Shown here: positions 7,110 to 14,321 of the stretch, piece after piece
Position numbering within the stretch: the stretch's first letter is position 1
Layout of the letters: each line of letters starts with the position of its first letter
Source: a virus
Reading direction: 5' to 3' (one strand)
Length of the DNA stretch: 36,050 nt
IMG/VR virus record: IMGVR_UViG_3300025128_000146
Coordinates: 1-36,050 of that record
Made by a program: the position numbers and the translations under genes
The notes under the pieces: generated by a model
Told to the model about the DNA's origin: nothing
The model's database searches: none
Seen by the model: only the letters and a program-made list of their open reading frames with translations

Positions 7110-8641
7110 AGTGGATAGAGTTTAGTAGATTAAATCAAGTGGTCGAGGGGCTAACCCCTAACCGCAGTATTAATCTGTTATCAAAAGACTTTGAACACAA
7201 TTATGATTTGATAAAAGTCCTATCTTTAGATTTACCAGTTAATAATTTGGCTAGTAAAAAGGCTTTCAAATGGATAGTTAATTCATTGGAGGTATTCCCT
7301 GAAGAAATAGAGATGTCTATCTATACTCATGGTGATATTGGAGAAGCAGTATATCATTTCGATGAAGGGTCAGAGGATTCTGATTTCTCACTAAGTAGTA
7401 TAGTCCAATTATTAAGTATGGATTGTAGTAAGAGTGATGGCGAATCTTATCGTAAATTCCATATATACTTCTCTAATATGTCAGCCTTAGAAAAGAAGTG
7501 GTTCATTAGATATTGGTTAAGAACTACTCGCAATGGAACTGGTGTAGGTTTGGTTAGGAAACTACTGGCTAAAGTCTACAATAGAACTAATGAGCAGGTA
7601 AAGAAACATAATCAATTACATAGTTTGGCAGATATATCTAATTACTATTTTAGAGGAGAAGAGCCACCTAACGATTTGAAAGTAGGTCGCTTCATATCAC
7701 CGATGTTAGCGAAGGTGGTCCCGAAAGAAAATTGGCCAAAAGACTACATTGTAGAATACAAATATGATGGTGCTAGGTATCAAATCCACAAAGGAGATAT
7801 AGTGGGCCAAGGAGAAACTATACTTATCTTCAATCGTAAAGGTAAGGTGGTGACTAATAAGTTTCCAGATATTGCTAGGATGGTTTTGTCTTGGGGTATC
7901 AAAGAATCGTTTATTATTGATACTGAGATATACCCCATTGATAGTGAGGGGAAACCTACACCATTCAAGAAGATGGGAACTAGAATACATTCAAAGAATA
8001 TCGAAGAGGCTATTGAAAAATGCCCTGTAAACTTGGGAGTATTTGATTGTATGATGTTCAATGATGAAAATCTAATGGATTCATCTTTGAGAAATAGAAT
8101 ACCTTTCATAACTAAATTTCCTAAACAAGCAGTTAGAACTCTAATTAAAACAGATAACGACACATTCTATAATCTAGCCATTAATGATGGTTATGAAGGT
8201 ATTATGATTAAGAATCTAGATACTACATATGAAAGTGGAAAGCGTTCAAAGGGCTGGGCTAAACATAAACCACCTAGATTTGAATTAGATGTAGTTGTAA
8301 TTGGTGCTAGATATGGGGATGGTAAAAGGTCAACCGTATTCGGCTCGTATGATATTGCTGTAAAGGATGGTAATGAATTCATATCAGTTGGTAGTATAGG
8401 AACTGGGTTTTCAGATATAGATTTATTATATTTGACTAGCGAAGGTAAAAAGATAGTAGAGAGAGTGTCTAATGGAACTTATGAATTACTACCTAGAATA
8501 GTTCTAGAAGTAACTTGTGACTTAATAACTACTGATGTGGATGGTAATATTGGTCTTAGATTTCCAAGGATGCTAAGAATAAGAACTGATAAACCAGTCG
8601 CAGATATAAATACAATACAAGATATTTCGGAGATGATGTAA
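7106..8641 (+). CDS. lig: ATP-dependent DNA ligase
   Basis: Seals nicks, joining Okazaki fragments. The nucleotidyltransferase signature is EYKYDGAR with catalytic K219. Further motifs are FIIDTEIYP (motif III), YEGIMIKNLDTTYESGKRSK (motif IV region) and GWAKHKP (motif V). An N-terminal DNA-binding domain (residues about 1-200) includes RTTRNGTGVGLVRKLLAKVY, and a C-terminal OB-fold region follows motif V. Length 511 is normal for archaeal/eukaryotic-type ligase. ATG 7106 is preferred over the TTG at 7091: GGAGG at 7093-7097 is 8 bases upstream and the ATG overlaps the previous stop. It abuts the next gene by TAATG. Confidence 0.93.
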   Translation: MKWIEFSRLNQVVEGLTPNRSINLLSKDFEHNYDLIKVLSLDLPVNNLASKKAFKWIVNSLEVFPEEIEMSIYTHGDIGEAVYHFDEGSEDSDFSLSSIVQLLSMDCSKSDGESYRKFHIYFSNMSALEKKWFIRYWLRTTRNGTGVGLVRKLLAKVYNRTNEQVKKHNQLHSLADISNYYFRGEEPPNDLKVGRFISPMLAKVVPKENWPKDYIVEYKYDGARYQIHKGDIVGQGETILIFNRKGKVVTNKFPDIARMVLSWGIKESFIIDTEIYPIDSEGKPTPFKKMGTRIHSKNIEEAIEKCPVNLGVFDCMMFNDENLMDSSLRNRIPFITKFPKQAVRTLIKTDNDTFYNLAINDGYEGIMIKNLDTTYESGKRSKGWAKHKPPRFELDVVVIGARYGDGKRSTVFGSYDIAVKDGNEFISVGSIGTGFSDIDLLYLTSEGKKIVERVSNGTYELLPRIVLEVTCDLITTDVDGNIGLRFPRMLRIRTDKPVADINTIQDISEMM

Positions 8642-9123
8642 TGAGTGTATGCATGTGGAAAGGTAAGTTATCTAGTGGTGGCATATTATGCAGTAAACCA
8701 CTAGAACATGCTCAGATAACCACTGATACTCATATAGTATCTTGCAAAGATTGTAAGATTGAATTAGCATCAAAGATTAATGCTAAAAGGCATATTCATC
8801 TCAATGTGAATTTCTTAGATGGGGCATTTCTAACAACTAATAATAGAGATGAACCCATTCTAAATTTTAAAGAAATGAAGAGTGGTAAGCCATTGTGTAG
8901 ACTCAGTAAGAATTATGCGACCACCAATGACCCTAAAGAGATAACTTGTAAACATTGTATCAATGGAGTGTGGGGTAGTAAGGATGCTAAGATATTCATA
9001 TTGGCTGGATTTATGACTGAAGGTGGTTTGAGTCTCATACAAGTGAGAAGTAAATTACGTTCCATGAGTAACCTCAAATTAAAAGAAATGCTAAATACAT
9101 TATTGTATGGTAACAAAGTATAA
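8641..9123 (+). CDS. Tandem zinc-knuckle protein, 160 aa
   Basis: Two related cysteine modules are visible. The first has LCSKPLEHAQITTDTHIVSC followed by KDC (C17, C35, C38). The second has PLCRLSKNYATTNDPKEITC followed by KHC (about C86, C103, C106). Both follow a pattern LC-x16/17-C-x2-C with a conserved threonine pair and a beta-strand before CxxC, which suggests internal duplication. Similar 'LCG...TTDP..VTC..C' domains occur in many phage and actinobacterial proteins (from memory). The C-terminal 50 residues are helical and basic (LIQVRSKLRSMSNLKLKEML). Probably a zinc-binding nucleic-acid or protein-interaction factor. Confidence 0.75.
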   Translation: MSVCMWKGKLSSGGILCSKPLEHAQITTDTHIVSCKDCKIELASKINAKRHIHLNVNFLDGAFLTTNNRDEPILNFKEMKSGKPLCRLSKNYATTNDPKEITCKHCINGVWGSKDAKIFILAGFMTEGGLSLIQVRSKLRSMSNLKLKEMLNTLLYGNKV

Positions 9124-9403
9124 ATGGGGGGCATTAATACCCACCTATATGATACAGTGGTTATTGAAGAAAATCCTATATTTGATGGGACTAGTATATG
9201 TTGTGATTGATAATTTTGTTAAATATCCTACCGATGAAATACTAGGAATAGAGATACATGAAGACTTAAGAATTTTAGATAGAAAACAATTATGCACATT
9301 CTTGGAAATAAAATATGGATTGGAAGATGGGGAATTTTGGTCTTTACCTTCCACCTCCAAAATAAGATTAGGATGTCAATTTGCATTCAGAGAAGATAAA
9401 TGA
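9107..9403 (+). CDS. Hypothetical protein, up to 98 aa, start uncertain
   Basis: Not recognised. The full frame begins at ATG 9107 inside the previous gene (17-base overlap) and reads through a hydrophobic stretch (IQWLLKKILYLMGLVYVVID) that could be a membrane helix. A start at ATG 9185 would give a soluble 72-residue protein (MGLVYVVIDNFVKYPTDEIL...). None of the candidate starts has a good Shine-Dalgarno. The C-terminal part is conserved-looking and acidic/aromatic (LEDGEFWSLP). The frame is probably real because it fills the interval between two genes. Confidence 0.55.
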   Translation: MVTKYKWGALIPTYMIQWLLKKILYLMGLVYVVIDNFVKYPTDEILGIEIHEDLRILDRKQLCTFLEIKYGLEDGEFWSLPSTSKIRLGCQFAFREDK

Positions 9404-9410
9404 ATGAGGG

Positions 9411-9773
9411 ATGACGTTGGAATTCTATACTGATAATAATATTAAGGAACAATGGTCTAATACCTATGGTAAAATAACAACTATGACCTTTATAGTTTAT
9501 AGTGAAATAGGGGATAGAGATATGTTAATGTTAAATCATGCTATAAGAGATACCATAAGTGTAGATAAGTTTGCTCAAGTTTTAGAATACATAGATTTGG
9601 AAATGGCAAAACTATTCGGGCTATACAGAGGAACTTGTATCCAATGGATATTCCCAACTGAGTTAGAAGAAGCAGATGAGTTATCTGAGTTAATATCAGA
9701 AGGCTTAGAATATATGAAAATTAAAAATGATTACTTAGGAGTGACAATAGATGTTTACACAAGAACAACTTGA
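9411..9773 (+). CDS. Hypothetical protein, 120 aa
   Basis: Not recognised. An alpha/beta protein with an acidic central helix (ELEEADELSELISEGLEYMK). The start could be ATG 9411 or TTG 9417; the GAGGG at 9406-9410 is better spaced for the TTG. It overlaps the LAGLIDADG-like gene by 23 bases, and its last codons carry that gene's AGGAGTG Shine-Dalgarno. Confidence 0.65.
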   Translation: MTLEFYTDNNIKEQWSNTYGKITTMTFIVYSEIGDRDMLMLNHAIRDTISVDKFAQVLEYIDLEMAKLFGLYRGTCIQWIFPTELEEADELSELISEGLEYMKIKNDYLGVTIDVYTRTT

Positions 9774-10152
9774 AGGTATTATATTGTCTATGGCTCATCC
9801 CGAAGTGGAAATCTATAGAGATATTAAACAATCTATAGGTTATAAGATTAGAATGAGAATCAATTTTAGGGCCACTAGTTTAGAGTTTTTATCTTTACTA
9901 CAAACTACACTACGAGAACACAATATACAATCTCTATTGAAAGATATAGAGAAAACCTCTAGACCTTATCCTTTACTAAGGGTAACTAGAACAGATAATC
10001 TGATAGAATTTTATAAACTGATTCCAGATTTACCATCATCAAATAATAGATTTGATTCATTTTTAGAGATACTTAGATTAGTATCTAATAAACACCATTT
10101 AACCCAAAAAGGGTTCGATAAAATATTAAGAATAAAGGAGTTATTGACTTGA
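9751..10152 (+). CDS. LAGLIDADG-fold protein with degenerate catalytic motif
   Basis: LAGLIDADG proteins are homing endonucleases or, when inactive, DNA-binding maturase-type factors. The C-terminal half fits the family well: a strand (LLRVTRTDNLIEFYKLIP), then a helix containing FLEILRLVSN, then KHHLTQKGFDKILRIKELL, like 'NKEHLTEEGLEKI'. The N-terminal helix that should read LAGLIDADG is LEGIILSMA, with Met where the catalytic Asp belongs, followed by YKIRMRINF, a typical DNA-contact strand. At 133 residues it is one half-size unit that could dimerise. It starts at ATG 9751 with AGGAGTG 7 bases upstream and abuts the clamp-loader gene, suggesting a domesticated DNA-binding role. Confidence 0.55.
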   Translation: MFTQEQLEGIILSMAHPEVEIYRDIKQSIGYKIRMRINFRATSLEFLSLLQTTLREHNIQSLLKDIEKTSRPYPLLRVTRTDNLIEFYKLIPDLPSSNNRFDSFLEILRLVSNKHHLTQKGFDKILRIKELLT

Positions 10153-10997
10153 GTTTAGTCGAAATGGGAAAGAAAGAAAGACCAATATTAATAACAGGAA
10201 AAAGCGGAACTGGTAAAACTACTATGGCTAAAACCCTAGTAGAGAACCCAATTATATTCTATGCGAATGAGATAGAAGATAGAGATTGGAAGTCTGTAAC
10301 TACTGATGTTATTATTGAAGAGGTTCATTACAAACCTAACAAAGATGTAATTATGAATGTTATACGTCATTGTAAAACTAAAGTCGTATTAACATCTAAT
10401 AACGAAAAGAATGTTCCAGCGGAAGTTAAGAACTCCTGTAAATTGAGGAGAGCGGGAACAGTAGTTTATTCAATAAACGAAATACAAGAACTGGCACCTA
10501 GAAGTCAAGAGCCTCATAAAATAGAGATGAGTGTTTTTGATTTGATAGGTGACTTCTTAAGAAATACTAACAGAGAACAAGTGTTAGAGAATTTAAAATT
10601 CAACAAACCCCCTGATGTTCAAATACTAACTTGGTTGGGTATTAATTTACATCCAAATAAGTTAGCATTTATTGATGGGGTAGTTAAACGAAGGTGGTCT
10701 TCAGACTACTTTTATGAACTATTAACTTACTGTCATGATGGCAGAATGTATTCTAAGGTTAGTTATCCATCTAAGGGTAATTATTCTAAAGTCCCAAATA
10801 TACTTAGAAGACTAAAACTCAAACCAAATCAAGGCTATTTGCTGCCTCAATTATTACAAGATGAAGAGTTTGAACAGTGGGCAAAGAAGAGATTGAAAAG
10901 TGAAGAGACTAGGATACTAGGAATCAAAGAAAGGGTAAGACCTAGAAATGCTCCTATTACTCCAGATAGAACATTAAAATTAGAAGGATGGTATTAA
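10149..10997 (+). CDS. AAA+ ATPase, probable divergent clamp-loader large subunit (RFC-L-like)
   Basis: The P-loop is ITGKSGTGKTTMAK (residues 15-28) and the Walker B-like stretch is DVIIEEVHY. A sensor 1-like strand, KVVLTSNNEKN, sits where RFC proteins have 'iiLtaNd'. After the ATPase part come helical segments as in clamp-loader collar domains, then a basic tail ending TLKLEGWY. That end resembles a PCNA-interacting peptide (x-x-x-L-x-x-W-Y). It is immediately upstream of the RFC small subunit gene (1 base between), which supports the large-subunit reading. It is much shorter than cellular RFC-L (about 480), at 282 residues. The start is TTG 10149: AAAGGAG at 10134-10140 lies 8 bases upstream. 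Another AAA+ role cannot be excluded. Confidence 0.65.
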   Translation: MSLVEMGKKERPILITGKSGTGKTTMAKTLVENPIIFYANEIEDRDWKSVTTDVIIEEVHYKPNKDVIMNVIRHCKTKVVLTSNNEKNVPAEVKNSCKLRRAGTVVYSINEIQELAPRSQEPHKIEMSVFDLIGDFLRNTNREQVLENLKFNKPPDVQILTWLGINLHPNKLAFIDGVVKRRWSSDYFYELLTYCHDGRMYSKVSYPSKGNYSKVPNILRRLKLKPNQGYLLPQLLQDEEFEQWAKKRLKSEETRILGIKERVRPRNAPITPDRTLKLEGWY

Positions 10998-10998
10998 C

Positions 10999-11910
10999 AT
11001 GTTATGGACAGAAAAATATAGACCAAAGAATATACAACAACTAGTAGGTCAAGAGACTTTCAAGTTAGATGCAGAGAACTGGATAGAGAATAAAGTAATG
11101 CCGAATGTATTGTTACACGGCTCCGCTGGTGTAGGTAAAACTGCTGCCGCTGGTATATTAGCCAACGAACTATTGAAGGCTGAGATAGATTCAAACTACT
11201 TTGAAATCAATGCTAGTGATGATAGGCGACTAGAAGTAGTTAGGACTACCATAAAAGATATCGCTCAACAGAGAGCAATAGGAGATGTCCCATTCAAAAT
11301 CATTCTATTGGATGAGATGGATGGTATGACTCCTGATGCTCAGAATGCATTGAAGAGAATCATGGAAAGATATTCAGATAATGTTAGATTTATTATTACT
11401 GCTAATGATAGGAGTAGAATCATCTATCCCCTACAATCTCGTTGTGCTAATTACTTCTTTTCTAAAATTGAAGGTGCTACAATTAGAACATTGCTCCAGA
11501 CAATCTTGACAAATGAGAACATTTCTCATCCCTCTCAAGAGGAACTGGACACGTTTATAAGTCACTACCAAGGTGATACTCGTAGAACAATAACGGAAAT
11601 GCAAGCCGCACTTGCAAGTGGATTAAGCCTACGAAAACAAACTGATAAAAGTCTAGAAAGATATGATAAGATATTAGATTTGCTAGTAAGTGAAAACTAC
11701 AACAAAGCACTAGAAGAACTACATAATGCCCTTTATACTGGAAAAACTGTAAAAGATATTTGTTATGGATTACATGAAGTTATTGTTAAAAGTGATATAA
11801 CTGAAAATCTAAAATTCAAATATCTAAGAGCAGTTGGTGAAGCAGAATGGAGAGGCAAATCAATGACCCCAAGAGTATTAGTTTCTTGGGTTATATCTCA
11901 ATTGAGGTAA
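10999..11910 (+). CDS. rfcS: Replication factor C small subunit (clamp loader)
   Basis: Loads PCNA onto primed DNA using ATP. The N-terminal RFC box reads LWTEKYRPKNIQQLVGQE. Walker A is HGSAGVGKTAAA, the following strand FEINASDDR is the RFC 'NASDeRg' motif, Walker B is IILLDEMDGM, sensor 1 is FIITANDRSRI and the arginine-finger SRC motif is PLQSRCANY. A helical collar domain follows from about residue 220. Length 303 is slightly shorter than cellular archaeal RFC-S (about 320). It begins one base after the large-subunit-like gene. A 37-base gap with an AAGGAGG site separates it from the SSB gene. Confidence 0.95.
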   Translation: MLWTEKYRPKNIQQLVGQETFKLDAENWIENKVMPNVLLHGSAGVGKTAAAGILANELLKAEIDSNYFEINASDDRRLEVVRTTIKDIAQQRAIGDVPFKIILLDEMDGMTPDAQNALKRIMERYSDNVRFIITANDRSRIIYPLQSRCANYFFSKIEGATIRTLLQTILTNENISHPSQEELDTFISHYQGDTRRTITEMQAALASGLSLRKQTDKSLERYDKILDLLVSENYNKALEELHNALYTGKTVKDICYGLHEVIVKSDITENLKFKYLRAVGEAEWRGKSMTPRVLVSWVISQLR

Positions 11911-11947
11911 TTACATTCCAAATGGAAAAAAATAAGGAGGAAAAAAT

Positions 11948-13177
11948 ATGAATGAAAATATGAAAACAGAAATAGAAAAATATGCTGAAGTTATTGGCGT
12001 TACTGTAGAAGAGGCAAGTGCTATCTTCGACGGTATTGTTAATGATAACAGTTTAGATGTTAATACCGATGAGGGACTATTAGTTGCTCGTAGTGTATTT
12101 AGGTCTAAGTTTGGTCAAGCGAGAGCGAGACTAAAGAAAGAAAGCGAAGGTGGAGAGAGTAATCAAACCACTGAATATACCGGCCCTACCTATACCCAAA
12201 AAGCAACTGGGTTCTTTTGGGCTGTTGAACAAGCAACTGACTGGGAAGAGAGAAACCGTAACAGTCTTTTGGCTGAATACCAAAGAGATGCTAACTCTCT
12301 ATTAATGAGTGGAAAGGTCGCTATGGCAGTTCAACTATCAGAGGGTAACTATGAAGTCTCTCTAATAAAAGATGGTGAGAATAATACCAAGGTTATGGAA
12401 AAATTACCAGATACAGAACCTATGCAAGTAGATGATGATAGATGGATTATTCCAGTCGATGATAGAAAGGCTTGGAATAGTGGACAACCTAATCCTAACT
12501 ACGGTAAACCTCTACCTGCTACTCGTTGGCAGAGAAGTCTACTCTTTGTTGGTAAAATAAATGATGGTGAATATCAAGAGTATGTTCTTAGAGTAAATGG
12601 AGAACAAGCAAAGACTTTCCAACCACGCACATTTGCATGGTGTGAGTTTGATTGTGTTCCTAACTCTAACAACCCATCTAATCTAAGTGCTAGAAAAGAT
12701 GGAAGCACAGTTGCTTCTCTCAACTACTTAGACTCCAGTGAGAATACTTTAGAAGTAATTCAATCGGTATTAGGAGAAAAGGTTTCTGCTCTAACTACAT
12801 TAGATAGTTATCACTCAGAGAACTCACACAAACCATACAATCAGAGACTAGTAGTAACTGATGGTAATGTGGCTAATATGAATCTACAAGCATACGATAA
12901 TGGCAACCGAGTTATCTTTTTGAGTGACTTGAATGCTGATTTCGATTATGAAGGAGAGGGTTTCTCTTCCACCGCTTGTTGGGTTCCAAGTCATGTTGAT
13001 ATTGACTTTGGTATCGGTAGCAATGTTATAATTGCAGGTCGAACTTCTCAACGTGAAGTCGATGGAGAACTCAGCAATGTGAGTATAAATGTTCTAGGAC
13101 TATATGTCGTTGACCGACATGGTAGTGCAGAAGTATATGTTCAGCCGGAGGAGGACAACGGCGACATTTGGTTTTGA
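11948..13177 (+). CDS. RPA/SSB-like single-stranded DNA-binding protein
   Basis: A 409-residue protein with a helical N-terminus (KYAEVIGVTVEEASAIFDG), then long beta-rich regions compatible with two or more OB folds (for example RSLLFVGKINDGEYQEYVLR and NVIIAGRTSQ). It ends with an acidic, aromatic tip, PEEDNGDIWF. That tip is built like the bacterial SSB tail (DDDIPF) that recruits partner proteins. A perfect AAGGAGG at 11934-11940 lies 7 bases before the ATG, suggesting high expression. Position between clamp loader and Sak4-like ATPase/PCNA supports a replication role. The OB-fold reading is inferred; no zinc finger is seen. Confidence 0.7.
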   Translation: MNENMKTEIEKYAEVIGVTVEEASAIFDGIVNDNSLDVNTDEGLLVARSVFRSKFGQARARLKKESEGGESNQTTEYTGPTYTQKATGFFWAVEQATDWEERNRNSLLAEYQRDANSLLMSGKVAMAVQLSEGNYEVSLIKDGENNTKVMEKLPDTEPMQVDDDRWIIPVDDRKAWNSGQPNPNYGKPLPATRWQRSLLFVGKINDGEYQEYVLRVNGEQAKTFQPRTFAWCEFDCVPNSNNPSNLSARKDGSTVASLNYLDSSENTLEVIQSVLGEKVSALTTLDSYHSENSHKPYNQRLVVTDGNVANMNLQAYDNGNRVIFLSDLNADFDYEGEGFSSTACWVPSHVDIDFGIGSNVIIAGRTSQREVDGELSNVSINVLGLYVVDRHGSAEVYVQPEEDNGDIWF

Positions 13178-13316
13178 ATGACATTCGCTGAATAGGAAAC
13201 TATTCAATGAACAATGGGGTTTATCTAATAATAATAGAAAAATCACAAAACTAGAGATAGTGGCCGTGTATCCACGAATCTATTTCCCCGTTAGTCATAC
13301 TCAAGGAGAGATAATT
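13178..13316 (+). other. Intergenic region, candidate folded leader of the Sak4-like gene
   Basis: A 139-base gap, one of only two above 100 bases in the + strand block. By eye it can fold as follows. ATGAC 13178-13182 pairs with GTCAT 13294-13298. A hairpin at 13189-13206 has a 7-bp stem (TGAATAG/CTATTCA) and a GAAA tetraloop. AATGGGG 13213-13219 pairs with CCCCGTT 13286-13292 (one G-T pair). AATAGA 13233-13238 pairs with TCTATT 13279-13284, and GTGG 13260-13263 with CCAC 13272-13275. The AAGGAG ribosome site (13303-13308) follows at once. AT-rich sequence gives chance stems, so the GNRA hairpin is the firmest part. Confidence 0.4.
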
Positions 13317-14195
13317 ATGAGTTTAACAACAATGAGTAAACCAAAGCAAGCAGTAGATACTGAAGTTCAAAAAGAATTACAATATCAACAGTGGAAGAAG
13401 ATGACCACTAAAGCCAGAAAGGAACAACTAGAAAGAAAACATTCTTTCATGGTTCTTTCTATAGAAGGTAAGGCTAAACAAGGTAAGTCAGGATTAGGAT
13501 TAGACATACGAACCAAGAAAGAAATAGAAGATGGACATATTATTCGCTTCTTAGATTTCGATGATGGTGCTGAAGTAACATGGAAATCATGTTGGGATTC
13601 AGACCCAAATATCTTTGTGTATTGTCCTAATCATTACAACACAGATGGAACAGAGAACTATGCATTAACTATGCAAAATGCAATTAATTTCGTTAGGGAA
13701 ACTGAAGAAATGATTGCTGATGATAAAACTAATGTTAGGGCTATTGTTACCGACGGTATGGATAAATGGAATGATTGTGTCACTAACAAACTTCGCTTTG
13801 AAAGAGTGAAGGGAGATAGAAAGAAGATGCGAGAACCTATTCCCCCAACCGCCTATGGTGCTAGGAATATAGACCACAATGAATTATTTATCAGTGTATT
13901 AAAACTACAATGTGATAAAGTATTCATTACCCATCTCAAGCCAACTTTTGGCGACCACATGAACCCAACCCCAACCGGCTTTGTTGCTAGTTGGAATAAG
14001 GATGTTCCTGATAAGATGATGCAAATGATTAGCATTAGAGATGAATCAGTAGGTAACAATACTAAGTATGTTGCTAGACTGAAAGCAAGTAAAACCAATC
14101 CACACATTGTAGGAAAGACTTGGACTATTTTTGAGTCCAATTCAAAAGAAGCGAAGTGGCTTGGTATCCCTGAAATGCAAAAGAGGGAAATTTAA
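13317..14195 (+). CDS. Sak4-like RecA-fold ATPase (phage nucleotide-binding protein, AAA_24 type)
   Basis: A RecA/RadA-related P-loop protein of the kind that promotes single-strand annealing or recombination together with SSB. Walker A is EGKAKQGKSGLGL (51-58 core), Walker B RAIVTDGMDKW, and a later strand KVFITHLKP resembles the sensor region of Sak4/AAA_24 proteins. Length 292 is typical. ATG 13317 has AAGGAG 8 bases upstream; the in-frame GTG at 13260 lies inside the structured leader and has no ribosome site. It sits between SSB and PCNA, consistent with a recombination/repair or replication-coupled role. The exact subfamily (Sak4 versus another RadA-like ATPase) is inferred from the P-loop context. 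Confidence 0.7.
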   Translation: MSLTTMSKPKQAVDTEVQKELQYQQWKKMTTKARKEQLERKHSFMVLSIEGKAKQGKSGLGLDIRTKKEIEDGHIIRFLDFDDGAEVTWKSCWDSDPNIFVYCPNHYNTDGTENYALTMQNAINFVRETEEMIADDKTNVRAIVTDGMDKWNDCVTNKLRFERVKGDRKKMREPIPPTAYGARNIDHNELFISVLKLQCDKVFITHLKPTFGDHMNPTPTGFVASWNKDVPDKMMQMISIRDESVGNNTKYVARLKASKTNPHIVGKTWTIFESNSKEAKWLGIPEMQKREI

Positions 14196-14196
14196 A

Positions 14197-14306
14197 CTCG
14201 CTAGAGTAGGGTTTGCTAAATAAAAATGACAAATCGCTTGGGCCAATTCTAGGTTTTCCTTCAGAATAGCGAGGGTAGGGGTATCCCGTCATTCCCTATT
14301 AGCGAG
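14197..14306 (+). ncRNA. Candidate structured RNA (or DNA) element in the PCNA leader
   Basis: About 110 bases fold by eye into nested helices. P1 pairs 14197-14203 with 14300-14306 (7 bp) and continues 14207-14211 with 14294-14298 (5 bp) across a small internal loop. P2 pairs 14225-14230 with 14288-14293, directly stacked on P1 on the 3' side. P3 pairs 14234-14238 with 14268-14272, and P4 pairs 14246-14250 with 14263-14267 and 14251-14253 with 14258-14260. A small GGG/CCC hairpin lies at 14278-14287, giving a three-way junction. The AAGGTGA ribosome site of PCNA (14310-14316) begins 4 bases after P1. It could be a cis-regulatory leader, a free RNA, or a DNA element such as an origin. Not a family I recognise. 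Confidence 0.45.
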
Positions 14307-14321
14307 AGCAAGGTGATTAAA

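Noticed and set aside
9124-9210. Alternative 28-codon frame starting ATGGGGGGC between two genes
   Set aside because: It has no ribosome site and overlaps the longer frame at 9107-9403; no motif or cysteine pattern supports it.
13260-13316. N-terminal extension of the Sak4-like protein from GTG 13260
   Set aside because: The GTG lacks a ribosome site and lies in the folded leader; ATG 13317 has AAGGAG at the right distance.
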